Made by a program: the position numbers and the translations under genes | Assembly (NCBI GenBank): GCA_903901905.1 | Contig: CAIUSQ010000300.1 | Location: 1-18,887, forward strand | Length of the DNA stretch: 18,887 nt | Direction of reading: 5' to 3' | Source of the DNA: an uncultured Actinomycetes bacterium | GTDB lineage: Bacteria > Actinomycetota > Actinomycetes > Nanopelagicales > Nanopelagicaceae | In this document: positions 9,537 through 18,262 of the stretch, one piece after another | How positions within the stretch are numbered: position 1 is the first letter of the stretch | How the letters are laid out: every line of letters starts with the position of its first letter | Notes under the pieces: generated by a model | Told to the model about the DNA's origin: nothing | The model's database searches: none | Seen by the model: the letters and a program-made list of their open reading frames with translations, nothing else

Positions 9537-10349
9537 TTAAGATTTTGAGCGCTCTTTCGAGGCACGCACAAAAAAGAGAAAGGAGAGTAGGCCCACAAGC
9601 AGACTGACCCAAACATTAACTCGCAGCCCAGCTATCGTGTTTGCTGCATCAATTCGAATCAACTCAATAAAAAGACGACCAAAGCAGTAGGCGAAAACAT
9701 AGGCGGCAAAAACTTGCCCTGGTTTTAAGCCCTTAACAAAGTAAATGAGCAGGACAGCTATTAGGGTGCACCAAATCGCTTCGTATAAGAAAGTGGGATG
9801 GAAGGTTTCAAACTGGGTATATCCGTTGGGCCGATACTCAAGTGGAACTTGTAGCGACCACCAAGTGTCTAATGGACGTCCAAAAAGTTCGCCATTAAAC
9901 CAGTTTCCAAAACGTCCAATTGCTTGGGCAAACAATATTCCTGGAGCCAGACTGTCAACGAAAACTGCAAAAGATGGAAGGTTGAACTTTTTTTGTAACA
10001 TTCGATAACGTAAGAAAGCTCCGAAAAGTCCGATGGAGATCGCACCCCAAATTCCGAGTCCACCCTCCCAAATTTTAAGTGCATCAATTGGCTGACCATC
10101 TTTGCCAAAGTACGCGTTAGGTGAAGAGAGCACGTGATAAAGACGGCCGCCAATTATTCCGAGTGGAACTGCAGTGATCGCTACCTCTGCAACGATCGAC
10201 TCACCTTGTTCCGCCTTTGCTTTGAAACGTTTATCACCCAACCAGATTGCAACAGCAATACCGGTGATGATGCAAAGTGCATAAAAATGAATTGTGAGTG
10301 GACCAATCTCTAACGCCGAAACTGATGGCGTTGGAAAGGCAAAGTTCAA
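9537..10349 (-). CDS. lgt: Prolipoprotein diacylglyceryl transferase
   Basis: Lgt moves a diacylglyceryl group from phosphatidylglycerol to the lipobox cysteine of prelipoproteins at the outer face of the cytoplasmic membrane. The 270-residue protein has the family's seven-helix pattern. It opens with IGPLTIHFYAL (residues 16-26), carries WEGGLGIWG (94-102), and the Lgt signature GRFGNWFNGELFGRP at 145-159 with R146; R225 in the late GRLFIEL segment corresponds to the second essential arginine. The start is TTG, one codon after the in-frame TAA of the preceding gene, with no in-frame ATG before residue 117; the sequence from the TTG onward is family-typical. A substrate is encoded in this window: the lipoprotein at 1-336. 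The lack of a clear SD suggests reinitiation from the upstream gene. Confidence 0.95.
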   Translation of the reverse strand: MNFAFPTPSVSALEIGPLTIHFYALCIITGIAVAIWLGDKRFKAKAEQGESIVAEVAITAVPLGIIGGRLYHVLSSPNAYFGKDGQPIDALKIWEGGLGIWGAISIGLFGAFLRYRMLQKKFNLPSFAVFVDSLAPGILFAQAIGRFGNWFNGELFGRPLDTWWSLQVPLEYRPNGYTQFETFHPTFLYEAIWCTLIAVLLIYFVKGLKPGQVFAAYVFAYCFGRLFIELIRIDAANTIAGLRVNVWVSLLVGLLSFLFFVRASKERSKS

Positions 10350-10352
10350 GTG

Positions 10353-11060
10353 TTATCCAGCCTCTACAGCTGAACGGAAATCATTCAGGTCAAAGAACTC
10401 CATAGTTGGTTTCCATACTTTTCCATTAATGAAAACAGTTGGCGTTCCCTGAACCCCAAACTTGCCCATAGAGTCGTAGTGGGCTTTAACTAAATCTGAT
10501 TTGGATCCTTGAGAGACACACTCTTCAAACTTAGGAGAGTTAATGCCGATCTTTTCACCAATTTTTAGAAGAACCTCTGTAGTGAAAAAACCGGAGCCCT
10601 CTCCTGGTGATTCAACTGTGTACAGAGCGTTATGAAAATCCAAAAAATGCCCTTCATCTGCGGCGCAAAATGCTGCATTTGCAGAACGAACTGATTCTGG
10701 TCCTTTGAATGAAAGAACATGGAATCGAACAGTGGCTTTTTCATCACGCACAAGTGAATCCAAGTAATCACCCATTACGATTTCAAATGCCTTACATGAT
10801 GGGCACTGTGGATCTTCCCAAACATCGATGACCGTTGATAGGCCGGGATTGAAAGTGACAGCAGATCCATTTTCGACATCGATTGTTGATACCACTGCCG
10901 GTTTCAAGCTAATTCCGTCAAGGCCTGCCAAGGGTGCATCTTCCTTGTTGTTTTGACCCATGATTGAAAAGGCAACACCAGTTCCAATAACAAGTAAGAC
11001 CATAGCAAGAACAATCCAACGATTTGCGTTGTCTGCGTTCTTACCCTGCTGCTTTGCCAT
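10353..11060 (-). CDS. Membrane-anchored DsbA-like thiol-disulfide oxidoreductase
   Basis: A 235-residue protein with one N-terminal transmembrane helix (about 15-34) after a basic cytoplasmic start, so the rest lies outside the membrane. The thioredoxin-fold domain starts near residue 65. The active site CPSC (C86, C89) follows WEDPQ, and the cis-proline loop GTPTVFING has P207. An inserted helical region (about 95-190) marks a DsbA-like (DSBA/Thioredoxin_4) protein rather than plain thioredoxin. It contains a further cysteine pair, C132 and C181. It probably introduces disulfides into exported proteins and is reoxidised by the VKOR protein encoded just upstream. The ATG is preceded by AGGGGA (11067-11072) and a promoter candidate. 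It is the first gene of a unit with lgt. Confidence 0.88.
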   Translation of the reverse strand: MAKQQGKNADNANRWIVLAMVLLVIGTGVAFSIMGQNNKEDAPLAGLDGISLKPAVVSTIDVENGSAVTFNPGLSTVIDVWEDPQCPSCKAFEIVMGDYLDSLVRDEKATVRFHVLSFKGPESVRSANAAFCAADEGHFLDFHNALYTVESPGEGSGFFTTEVLLKIGEKIGINSPKFEECVSQGSKSDLVKAHYDSMGKFGVQGTPTVFINGKVWKPTMEFFDLNDFRSAVEAG

Positions 11061-11117
11061 TAAAAATCCCCTATCAATTCATTTGAGCATTAGAATCAAA
11101 ACCTATCCGAGGCTATA

Positions 11118-11146
11118 AGTATAGATAATCTTCTCTCGGCATCAAA
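11118..11146 (-). promoter_or_regulatory. Promoter candidate for the dsbA-like/lgt unit
   Basis: On the minus strand TTTGAT (11141-11146) and TATACT (11118-11123) are separated by exactly 17 nt. Transcription would start near 11111, giving a leader of about 50 nt that contains the AGGGGA ribosome binding site. It is the cleanest sigma-70-type promoter I can see in the window. Confidence 0.5.
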
Positions 11147-11188
11147 TCCAAACCACCGTGGGTTTTAACGAAATTCATTGTCCAAACA

Positions 11189-11212
11189 AGCCGATTACGC
11201 AATCAATCGGCT
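11189..11212 (-). terminator. Hairpin between the VKOR gene and the dsbA-like gene, possible terminator
   Basis: Perfect 8-bp inverted repeat AGCCGATT / AATCGGCT with an 8-nt loop, 57 nt past the VKOR stop and just before the dsbA-like promoter. Reading on the minus strand it is followed only by TGTTTGG, not a clean T-run, so it would be a weak intrinsic terminator; a protein-binding palindrome is the alternative. The rest of the 209-nt gap shows only the promoter listed separately. Confidence 0.4.
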
Positions 11213-11269
11213 GAAATCTTTCTTTGTGGCTCAAAACTTCACTGGAAAACAAAATCTAGAGTCAAAAGT

Positions 11270-11902
11270 CTAGCTATAAAGAAATTCAGGTAAGAAATAA
11301 GTCCCGTACTTCCAGATTATTGCCGCGGCTATTACGGCATATATGAATACCATAACTACATAGTCACGACCTTGCAGTATGAACCTGAGAATACTCTGAT
11401 GAGCCTGTTCTTTCCAGTTAAATGAGTTCTGATAGATGTTGATTCTCAACATGCTTGTAAAAACGGAAATTGTTGAGACCGTTACCAGCATGCACCACGG
11501 ACAAAAAGCTTTAATTACAAAAAATGATTGAGAGAATAACCAAAGTGCAAAAAGTAGGGCGGCTGAATATATAAAGAATGCAATACGCAAAAGGGAGTTT
11601 GGAAAGCGGACAAGCATTAATCCAGCAATTGCGATTGTAATTACTGCTGATTCAAACATCAACCCGATAAATGAATTAGGAAATCCAAAAACCGTAGACT
11701 GCCAAGACAACGCTACTTTGCTGCACGATACGATGGCATTAATACTGCAAGAAAGTTGCGTATTTTCATCTTTAGCAAGTTTAAAAGCATCAATCGATAA
11801 GACCATGGCAGCAAATAAGCTTAATGACGCCGAAATGAGCATCGTCAGATAAGCATTACGCACGCGACGCGCATTGGCAACAAGAGTCTCTGACATGGTC
11901 AT
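11270..11902 (-). CDS. VKOR-family integral membrane oxidoreductase
   Basis: A 210-residue protein with about five hydrophobic helices. The VKOR hallmarks are present: an extracytoplasmic loop cysteine pair C52 and C60, FGFPNS (72-77) right after it, and the redox motif CPWC (C134, C137) at the start of a helix. Bacterial VKOR homologues pass electrons from a DsbA-like partner to quinone and replace DsbB; the DsbA-like gene at 10353-11060 is the obvious partner. A C-terminal extension with one extra helix (about 180-205) ends in FLPEFLYS. Two ATGs (11902 and 11896) are possible and differ by two residues; neither has a well-spaced SD, the GGGGGA upstream being 13 nt from the first. It starts 77 nt after the trpA stop and may be read from the trp transcript. 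Confidence 0.88.
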   Translation of the reverse strand: MTMSETLVANARRVRNAYLTMLISASLSLFAAMVLSIDAFKLAKDENTQLSCSINAIVSCSKVALSWQSTVFGFPNSFIGLMFESAVITIAIAGLMLVRFPNSLLRIAFFIYSAALLFALWLFSQSFFVIKAFCPWCMLVTVSTISVFTSMLRINIYQNSFNWKEQAHQSILRFILQGRDYVVMVFIYAVIAAAIIWKYGTYFLPEFLYS

Positions 11903-11979
11903 AATCGTAACCGAATCCCCCAGTGATTGCTGTCTAAGTCGAAAGAAAATTAATACTTCTCAAAAACATAAAGAATGGT

Positions 11980-12780
11980 TTATCGACCTTCTCGCACTCC
12001 ATTTGCCAGCTCCTTGGCTAACTGTGAAACAGCCGTTAAGCCTGCTTGTTCATCCTTAGCGTTGAGTAAGAGTTTAATGAATGCAGAGCCAACAATCACA
12101 CCGTCGGCATAAGCCGCTAAAGACTTCGCCTGCTCACGAGTTGATACTCCTAAGCCAACACAGACAGGCAGATCACTTACTTTTCGAATTCTAGAAACTA
12201 AATCTTTTGCATCGATAGAAACTGATTCTCTAGTACCCGTGACTCCCATTGAGCTAGCTGCGTATACAAAACCGCCAGTCTTTGAGGTAACACGTACCAA
12301 ACGTGGATCCTTGGTACTAGGTGCTACTACATATATTGGATTTATGGAGTTAGCTTTAGTTGCCGCCAACCAAGTTTCGGATTCTTCAATTGTTAAATCC
12401 GGAGTAATTACTCCAGCTCCTCCATTTTCAGCAATAGATGCAGCAAATTTTTCCACACCATATCGTTCAATTGGATTCCAGTAGGTCATTACAACAGAGG
12501 CAGTTCCAGTATCAGTTGCCACTTTCAGGGCTTCAAATACTTCTGTTGCACCTGTTCCACCCTTGAGAGAAATGTCAGCGGCTTCTTGAATAACTGGTCC
12601 ATCCATCACGGGATCGCTATAAGGAAAACCTATTTCTATCGCATCAACACCAGCATCTACCAATGTTTGAATAACTTTGAGGCAACCCTGCCTTGAAGGA
12701 AAACCTGCCGGAATGTAGGCAATAAGTGCTGCACGATTTTCTGCACGGCACTTTTCTAAAACAGAATCTAAAGCCGTCAT
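11980..12780 (-). CDS. trpA: Tryptophan synthase alpha chain
   Basis: The alpha chain cleaves indole-3-glycerol phosphate to indole and glyceraldehyde 3-phosphate and channels indole to TrpB. The protein has 266 residues, normal for the family. The opening AYIPAGFPS and AIEIGFPYSDPVMDGP provide catalytic E49 and D60; the phosphate-gripping GVIVGSAFI is near the C-terminus. The ATG overlaps the trpB stop codon by one base (TAATG), so translation is coupled and equimolar alpha2beta2 assembly is favoured. It is the last trp gene; no strong terminator follows. Confidence 0.97.
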   Translation of the reverse strand: MTALDSVLEKCRAENRAALIAYIPAGFPSRQGCLKVIQTLVDAGVDAIEIGFPYSDPVMDGPVIQEAADISLKGGTGATEVFEALKVATDTGTASVVMTYWNPIERYGVEKFAASIAENGGAGVITPDLTIEESETWLAATKANSINPIYVVAPSTKDPRLVRVTSKTGGFVYAASSMGVTGTRESVSIDAKDLVSRIRKVSDLPVCVGLGVSTREQAKSLAAYADGVIVGSAFIKLLLNAKDEQAGLTAVSQLAKELANGVREGR

Positions 12781-13970
12781 TAAAGAGGAATCCCGAAGTA
12801 CTGCGCAGCAGTCTGTACATCTTTATCTCCGCGACCTGAAAGATTGATTAGCAAGTTTGCTTTAGGTCCAAGTTCATTTCCAATAATCAATGCACCAGCT
12901 AAAGCATGAGCGGTTTCGATCGCAGGGATGATTCCTTCAGTTTTGCTCAGCAGTGCAAATGCATTCATGGCCGCGTCGTCATTAATTGCTCGGTACTCGG
13001 CTCGTCCGACATCATGTAAGTAAGCATGCTCTGGACCAACACCCGGATAATCAAGACCGGCAGAAATTGAATGCGACTCAACAGTCTGTCCATTCTTATC
13101 TTGGAGAACATATGAGCGAGTTCCATGGAGAACGCCTGGAGTTCCACCCGTAATTGTTGCAGCATGGCGACCTGTCTCTACTCCATCACCGCCTGCTTCT
13201 AATCCAATTAATCTAACGTTTGCGTCAGGGATAAATGCATTAAATATTCCTATTGCATTAGACCCTCCGCCAACACAGGCTAGAACTGCATCAGGAAGTC
13301 GACCAGTTATCTCCAGCATCTGTTCGCGAGATTCTTCACCAATTATTTTATGAAAATCACGGACCATGGTTGGAAATGGATGAGGTCCTGCGACGGTGCC
13401 AAGCATGTAATGCGTGTCATGAACATTTGTGACCCAATCACGCATCGCTTCATTAATTGCATCCTTCAAAGTTTTTGATCCAGAAGTGACTGCAACTACT
13501 TCTGCTCCTAATAACTTCATTCTGGCAACATTGAGTGACTGTCTGCGAGTATCTTCTTCGCCCATATAAACAACGCACTTCAAACCCATTAGTGCTGCCG
13601 CTGTTGCTGCGGCTACTCCATGTTGTCCAGCACCAGTTTCTGCAATTATTCGTTTCTTGCCCATTCGTTTAGTCAAAAGCGCTTGGCCGAGTACGTTGTT
13701 TATTTTGTGGCTGCCGGTGTGGTTTAGATCTTCGCGCTTTAGAAAAATACCTGCACCGCCGGCGTGCTCTGAAAATCTCTTGGCTTCAGTAATGATGCTG
13801 GGACGGCCTGTGTAGGTGCGATGTAGTTCTGCTAACTCGGCAAGAAATTCTGGGTCTTTTTGTGTCTGATTATGTACAGCTTCTAATTCATCTAATGCTT
13901 CGATTAACGCCTCCGGCACAAATCGTCCACCGTATTGGCCAAAGTGTCCCAAGACATCAAAACTCTCCAT
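12780..13970 (-). CDS. trpB: Tryptophan synthase beta chain
   Basis: The beta chain is a PLP enzyme that joins indole and serine to make tryptophan. It has 396 residues. The start [13 protein letters not shown] is the standard TrpB1 N-terminus, and [15 protein letters not shown] carries the PLP lysine K89. AETGAGQHG (the substrate-binding loop) and [10 protein letters not shown] (PLP phosphate loop) follow, and the C-terminus has NLSGRGDKD. It is TrpB1 type, as expected beside trpA. It begins 2 nt after the trpC stop. Confidence 0.98.
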   Translation of the reverse strand: MESFDVLGHFGQYGGRFVPEALIEALDELEAVHNQTQKDPEFLAELAELHRTYTGRPSIITEAKRFSEHAGGAGIFLKREDLNHTGSHKINNVLGQALLTKRMGKKRIIAETGAGQHGVAAATAAALMGLKCVVYMGEEDTRRQSLNVARMKLLGAEVVAVTSGSKTLKDAINEAMRDWVTNVHDTHYMLGTVAGPHPFPTMVRDFHKIIGEESREQMLEITGRLPDAVLACVGGGSNAIGIFNAFIPDANVRLIGLEAGGDGVETGRHAATITGGTPGVLHGTRSYVLQDKNGQTVESHSISAGLDYPGVGPEHAYLHDVGRAEYRAINDDAAMNAFALLSKTEGIIPAIETAHALAGALIIGNELGPKANLLINLSGRGDKDVQTAAQYFGIPL

Positions 13971-13972
13971 CG

Positions 13973-14746
13973 CTAAAGCCTACCGAGCAATTCATTGATC
14001 GCAACTGATGGCGAATTTGCACGCACAAGCGCCTCTCCTACGAGAATTGCTGATGCTCCGCATTCATGAGCAAAGATCACATCTTCTCTTTTCGAAATCC
14101 CAGATTCAGCGACGCGAGCAATACTTGATGGAATTTGTGGAATCAATTGTGCAAAGGCTTGTGTATCCACTTCCAGAGTTTTTAAGTTACGAGAATTAAT
14201 ACCGATAATCTCCGGAGAAATCTCTAAAGCCCTTTCAAGTTCATCGTGAGTATGAACTTCTACAAGGGCGCTCATCCCAAGTTCCTTGCTCAATTGAAAA
14301 TAGTCATCCAATTGATTTTGTCCAAGGGCTGCAACTATGAGCAGTACAACATCGGCGCCATGTGCGCGTGCTTCATAGAATTGATACTCACTGACCATAA
14401 AATCTTTGCGCAAGATTGGAATCTCTACGGCTTTTCTCACGCTATCTAAATCCGCTAAAGATCCACCAAAGCGCCGCTGTTCAGTCAGCACGCTGATAAC
14501 TGATGCGCCGGCTTGTTCATAGGTTGCAGCTAATCCTGCAGGATCGCTGATTGGTGCCAATGAACCCTTGCTTGGAGAAGATCGTTTGATTTCAGCAATG
14601 ATTGAGATTTCTTGAGTTAGTAGAGCGGGTAAACAAGTACGGACTTGTGGTGCCAACTCCAACTTCTCAAGTAGCTGACCCATCGGGATTCGTCTTTGTT
14701 CTAAATCTTCGCGCACGCCGGCAATAATTGAATCTAAAGCACTCAT
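13973..14746 (-). CDS. trpC: Indole-3-glycerol phosphate synthase
   Basis: A monofunctional IGPS of 257 residues that closes the CdRP ring to indole-3-glycerol phosphate. The [13 protein letters not shown] motif holds E52 and K54, ILRKDF has the general acid K114, LVEVH gives the following glutamate, and GINSRNL, VAESGI and LVGEALV complete the barrel's phosphate site. There is no TrpF domain fused to it, so the phosphoribosylanthranilate isomerase step must be done elsewhere, probably by the PriA-type HisA at 17534-18262. Its ATG overlaps the stop of the 56-codon gene upstream by 4 nt (ATGA). Confidence 0.97.
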   Translation of the reverse strand: MSALDSIIAGVREDLEQRRIPMGQLLEKLELAPQVRTCLPALLTQEISIIAEIKRSSPSKGSLAPISDPAGLAATYEQAGASVISVLTEQRRFGGSLADLDSVRKAVEIPILRKDFMVSEYQFYEARAHGADVVLLIVAALGQNQLDDYFQLSKELGMSALVEVHTHDELERALEISPEIIGINSRNLKTLEVDTQAFAQLIPQIPSSIARVAESGISKREDVIFAHECGASAILVGEALVRANSPSVAINELLGRL

Positions 14747-14913
14747 TTGTTCTCAATATCTGTTGGATCTATTCCGTGATCTTGAGCATTCCATGTATTT
14801 AGCTCACGGGGTTTTCTTTCATACCTACTTGAGAGTTTGAATTTTGAACTCAATAGAAGTACTAAACCGGTTACTGCAATTATTGAAATCAATACCGGTA
14901 TTAAATCACGCAT
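14743..14913 (-). CDS. 56-residue single-pass membrane protein, probable miniature Trp-operon-associated membrane protein
   Basis: A short gene locked between trpE and trpC: its ATG overlaps the trpE stop (TGATG) and its TGA overlaps the trpC start (ATGA). That double coupling, plus codon use like its neighbours, makes it a real gene. The protein has one hydrophobic helix (about residues 4-22), then a basic stretch with SSRYERK (28-34), then a tail with W41 and DHGIDPT (45-51). From memory, the actinobacterial Trp_oprn_chp family (TIGR02234/Pfam Trp_oprn_chp, e.g. Rv1610, located between trpE and trpC) ends with a last helix, a SxRYER-type segment and a W..LDxGxDPT tail. That family is usually near 180-200 residues with four helices, so this would be only its C-terminal end. 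The match is by eye; function is unknown for the whole family. Confidence 0.7.
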   Translation of the reverse strand: MRDLIPVLISIIAVTGLVLLLSSKFKLSSRYERKPRELNTWNAQDHGIDPTDIENK

Positions 14914-16397
14914 CAACTTTTCACCAAACTATTTGCAGCATGGACAGCGGTAAGCACTGCGGCAGCCTTGTTATGGCACTCTTGGTTTTCACTCTCTGGA
15001 TCAGAATCGGCAACTATTCCAGCACCTGCTTGCACGTAGGCAGTTCCATAAAGAATCAATGCAGTTCGAATCGCAATTGCAGTATCCAGGTTGCCCGTGA
15101 AATCAATATACCCAACTACTCCACCATAAATTCCTCGGCGCAAGTTTTCATGTTCTTCAATAATCTCCATAGCCCGTGGCTTAGGTGCTCCCGATAATGT
15201 GCCAGCTGGAAATACTGCAAAGAGAGCATCTGTTGGCGTTGCACCTTCTTTTAACTTTCCCGTGACAGTGGAGACAATATGCATTACATGTGAGTAACGT
15301 TCAATGTGCATAAAATCTACGACTTCAACCGTTCCGGGAGCGCACACTCTTCCTAAATCATTTCGACCAAGATCAACTAACATCAAGTGTTCGGCACGCT
15401 CCTTTGGATCTGCCATAAGCTCCTGCGCTAATGCATCGTCCTCTTGAGGATCTTTAGAACGTCTTCGAGTTCCTGCAATCGGATGAATCATCACATCTTT
15501 TTGATTTACTTTAACTAGCGCCTCTGGACTTGATCCAACTACCACTATGCCGGCGTTGAATCTAAAGAGATACATGTAGGGAGATGGATTATTCAACCGT
15601 AACATTCTATAAACATCCATAGCATCGGCATGAGATGGCATAGAAAAACGTTGCGAAAGAACTACTTGAAAGGCCTCTCCTGAAAGAATCTCTTCTTTAA
15701 TTTTTTCTACACTAGATTTGAAATTTTCTGAAGAGACATTTGTTTCATATTTAGGCTTTGCAAATTCCGGTATGCGATGTACATCGGGAGTAAGTGATAC
15801 AGCTAAATCTGCCTCCATTTGATCAAGGCGGCTCTGGCATGAGGCGTAGGCCTCGTCTACTCGATCATCACTTCCATCCCAATTAATTGCATTTGCAATA
15901 AGAGTTATTGTTCCATTGCTGTGATCTAGAACTGCAAGATCACTTGTTAGCATAAAAGATAACTCTGGTAGGTCGATATCTTTTGTTGTTAGGTCAGGTA
16001 GTTTCTCCAGACGCCGAACTACGTCATAGCCCATGAAACCTACAAGCCCACTAGTTAATGGCGGCAAACCAGGGATTTGAGGAGAGCGCAAATGTGAAGC
16101 ACAGATTTTCAAAGCTAGAAGCGGATCGATCCCACTTGGAGCTCCGGCCGGTGCTACCCCCTGCCAATATGCGAGCCCATTTTCTTCACTTAAAGTTGCT
16201 TCGCTTCGAACCCCAATAAATGAGTATCGCGACCAACTTCCGTCATGTTCGGCAGATTCAAGAAGAAAAGTATTCTCTGCATTCTTTGCGAGTTTTTGAT
16301 AAACCCCAACAGGTGTTTCCCCGTCGGCAAGAACTCTGCGAGATACAGGGATTACATTAAATTCTTTAGCGTAGGCACGAAACTCTTCCAAATTCAT
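14913..16397 (-). CDS. trpE: Anthranilate synthase component I
   Basis: TrpE makes anthranilate from chorismate, with ammonia delivered by a TrpG glutaminase not encoded here. It has 494 residues. The N-terminal part contains LLES (45-48), the tryptophan-binding motif of feedback-inhibited TrpE. The catalytic domain has [29 protein letters not shown] and [17 protein letters not shown], and the C-terminal [15 protein letters not shown]. The start at 16397 overlaps the hisI stop by 4 nt (ATGA) and gives the normal N-terminus; an in-frame TTG at 16451 would add 18 residues inside hisI. Being directly coupled to hisI, it has no leader peptide or attenuator. LLES and the genetic context favour TrpE over PabB. 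Confidence 0.96.
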   Translation of the reverse strand: MNLEEFRAYAKEFNVIPVSRRVLADGETPVGVYQKLAKNAENTFLLESAEHDGSWSRYSFIGVRSEATLSEENGLAYWQGVAPAGAPSGIDPLLALKICASHLRSPQIPGLPPLTSGLVGFMGYDVVRRLEKLPDLTTKDIDLPELSFMLTSDLAVLDHSNGTITLIANAINWDGSDDRVDEAYASCQSRLDQMEADLAVSLTPDVHRIPEFAKPKYETNVSSENFKSSVEKIKEEILSGEAFQVVLSQRFSMPSHADAMDVYRMLRLNNPSPYMYLFRFNAGIVVVGSSPEALVKVNQKDVMIHPIAGTRRRSKDPQEDDALAQELMADPKERAEHLMLVDLGRNDLGRVCAPGTVEVVDFMHIERYSHVMHIVSTVTGKLKEGATPTDALFAVFPAGTLSGAPKPRAMEIIEEHENLRRGIYGGVVGYIDFTGNLDTAIAIRTALILYGTAYVQAGAGIVADSDPESENQECHNKAAAVLTAVHAANSLVKS

Positions 16398-16738
16398 TGT
16401 GAGCCTAAATTCAATGGAGTATGGAAACAGGTTGATTCTCCAGTATGGCAAGCAGGTCCGGTTTGAATTACACGAAACACAATTGAATCGCCATCACAAT
16501 CTAGTGAAACTTCGCGCACCGATTGCACATGCCCTGATGTTGCACCCTTTTCCCATAATTGATTTCTGCTTCGGCTCCAATATGTTGCTTTCCCAGTTTC
16601 AAGTGTTATTGCAAGAGATTCTGAGTTTGAGTATGCAAGCATCAGAATCTCCAACGTTGAATCATCTTGAACGATCGTTGGAATCAGTGAAGTCGAATCT
16701 TTGAGCAAGGCTAGGACGGCTGGATCTAGAGTGCTCAT
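16394..16738 (-). CDS. hisI: Phosphoribosyl-AMP cyclohydrolase
   Basis: HisI opens the adenine ring of PR-AMP, step 3 of histidine synthesis. It has 114 residues, a stand-alone cyclohydrolase without the HisE domain. Motifs: [18 protein letters not shown] (53-70), DCDGD with D80, C81, D82 and D84, and [13 protein letters not shown] with C97 and C104; the three cysteines are the zinc ligands. The ATG lies 14 nt after the hisF stop, and its own stop overlaps the trpE start, the point where the his genes join the trp genes. Confidence 0.97.
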   Translation of the reverse strand: MSTLDPAVLALLKDSTSLIPTIVQDDSTLEILMLAYSNSESLAITLETGKATYWSRSRNQLWEKGATSGHVQSVREVSLDCDGDSIVFRVIQTGPACHTGESTCFHTPLNLGSQ

Positions 16739-16752
16739 AGGATAATTCTGCC

Positions 16753-17526
16753 CTATGTTGCTACGACGTTGCGCACAGAATAATTGTGCTTAGCTAAATA
16801 GGCCTTTACATCACCAATTCGATGAGTGCCAAAATGAAAGACGCTTGCGGCAAGCAGTGCATCTGCGCCAGCATCTAGGGCGGCAGCAAAATCAGAAAGG
16901 GCGCCGGCTCCACCGCTTGCAATTAAAGGGACCTTCGCTACAGATCGCACTGCAGTAATCATTCCAATGTCATATCCTGCTCTGGTCCCATCGGCGTCCA
17001 TTGAGTTTAATAAAATCTCACCAACACCCAATGCGCAAGCTTTTTCAACCCAACTCAAAGCATCTATTCCAGAGCTTTCCCTTCCACCGTGAGTAGTTAC
17101 TTCAAAACCTGATTCTGTCCGTGCCCGTCTTGCATCCACTGAAAGCACAAGTACTTGTGAACCAAAACGATCAGCAATCTCTGCAATTAATTCTGGGCGG
17201 ACAATTGCCGATGTGTTTATCGAAACCTTATCAGCGCCAGCTCGAAGTAATTTATCTACGTCAGATACTGAGCGAATTCCCCCACCGACAGTCAATGGTA
17301 TAAAAACCTGCTCAGCTGTTTTTCGAACAATATCAAGTGTGGTTTCACGCCCTGATGATGATGCAGAGATATCTAGAAAAGTTAATTCATCGGCGCCCTC
17401 AAGATCATAAAGTGATGCCATCTCAACAGGATCACCTGCATCAACAAGGTTTGTGAAATTTACCCCTTTTACTACTCGACCATCGGTTACATCTAGGCAG
17501 GGAATTATTCGAACAGACAGAGTCAT
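16753..17526 (-). CDS. hisF: Imidazole glycerol phosphate synthase, cyclase subunit
   Basis: HisF uses ammonia from HisH to turn PRFAR into imidazole glycerol phosphate and AICAR. It is a 257-residue beta/alpha barrel. Catalytic aspartates are D12 in IIPCLDV and D131 in VLSVDARR; phosphate-binding loops are VGGGIRS (80-86) and ASGGAG. The C-terminal [18 protein letters not shown] is standard. It starts 7 nt after the hisA stop, with GGGGAAG upstream. Confidence 0.98.
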   Translation of the reverse strand: MTLSVRIIPCLDVTDGRVVKGVNFTNLVDAGDPVEMASLYDLEGADELTFLDISASSSGRETTLDIVRKTAEQVFIPLTVGGGIRSVSDVDKLLRAGADKVSINTSAIVRPELIAEIADRFGSQVLVLSVDARRARTESGFEVTTHGGRESSGIDALSWVEKACALGVGEILLNSMDADGTRAGYDIGMITAVRSVAKVPLIASGGAGALSDFAAALDAGADALLAASVFHFGTHRIGDVKAYLAKHNYSVRNVVAT

Positions 17527-17533
17527 CCGCTTT

Positions 17534-18262
17534 TCACTTCCCCTTACTCACCTTTAATGCTTGCTCTAAAGTAAATGCCCCTGCATATAAAGCTTTACCA
17601 ACAATTGCTCCTTCAATACCAATGCTTTGAAGTTTGGCAAGAGCTGAAATATTTTCAAGTGTTGCAATGCCGCCACTTGCTATTACGGGCTTCTTTGTCA
17701 CAGAACAAACTGATTTCAATAGCTCTATGTTGGGTCCCATGAGCGTTCCATCCTTTGCAACATCAGTAACTACATAGCGAGCACATCCATCGCTATCTAA
17801 ACGTGCAATTGTTTCGTAAAGGTCTCCTCCTTCTTTTGTCCAACCCCGTGCTGCAAGAGTTTGGCCTCGAACATCTAGACCAACTGCAATTCGATCACCG
17901 TGCTGTGCAATAACTCGAGCGGTCCACTCAGGATTTTCAAGTGCGGCCGTACCTAGGTTTACTCGTCGACATCCTGTTGCAAGTGCCCGTGTAAGAGATT
18001 CATCATCTCGAATTCCACCTGACAGTTCGACATCAATATCTAATTTGCCGACAACTTCTGCTAGCAGTAGAGAATTCTCCCCGCGGCCAAAAGCTGCATC
18101 TAAATCAACTAAATGCAGCCAAGTAGCACCAGCTGATTGAAAATCTAATGCCACATCTAATGGAGCGCCATAGATACTTTCTTGAGAAAGCTCGCCCTGC
18201 ACAAGACGAACAGCTCGGCCGTCCTTAACATCAACTGCGGGAAGCAAATCAAAATCTCTCAT
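17534..18262 (-). CDS. priA: PriA-type isomerase: HisA with probable TrpF activity
   Basis: The protein isomerises ProFAR in histidine synthesis and, in actinobacterial PriA enzymes, also phosphoribosylanthranilate in tryptophan synthesis. It has 242 residues in a beta/alpha barrel. Catalytic aspartates D11 (LLPAVDV) and D171 (AKDGT) are present, as are R19, R139 and W141 in [11 protein letters not shown]; the last two match the R143/W145 pair that M. tuberculosis PriA uses to switch substrate. [24 protein letters not shown] and [10 protein letters not shown] are nearly identical to mycobacterial PriA as I recall it. No trpF is in the adjoining trp genes, which supports dual function; activity is inferred, not shown. 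Its ATG overlaps the hisH stop by 4 nt. Confidence 0.93.
   Translation of the reverse strand: MRDFDLLPAVDVKDGRAVRLVQGELSQESIYGAPLDVALDFQSAGATWLHLVDLDAAFGRGENSLLLAEVVGKLDIDVELSGGIRDDESLTRALATGCRRVNLGTAALENPEWTARVIAQHGDRIAVGLDVRGQTLAARGWTKEGGDLYETIARLDSDGCARYVVTDVAKDGTLMGPNIELLKSVCSVTKKPVIASGGIATLENISALAKLQSIGIEGAIVGKALYAGAFTLEQALKVSKGK

Noticed and set aside
11874..12059. Plus-strand ORF across the trpA-VKOR gap
   Set aside because: It overlaps both flanking genes antisense, has no SD and resembles no protein; the 77-nt gap is AT-rich non-coding sequence.
14743..14913. The small trp ORF as a Streptomyces TrpX-like HGxxP protein
   Set aside because: It contains HGIDP, but after the helix rather than before it, and the surrounding SSRYER and W...DPT pattern fits the Trp_oprn_chp tail better.
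16398..16451. Longer trpE from a TTG at 16451
   Set aside because: It would be 54 nt inside hisI with no SD; the ATG at 16397 makes an ATGA overlap and gives the usual TrpE N-terminus.
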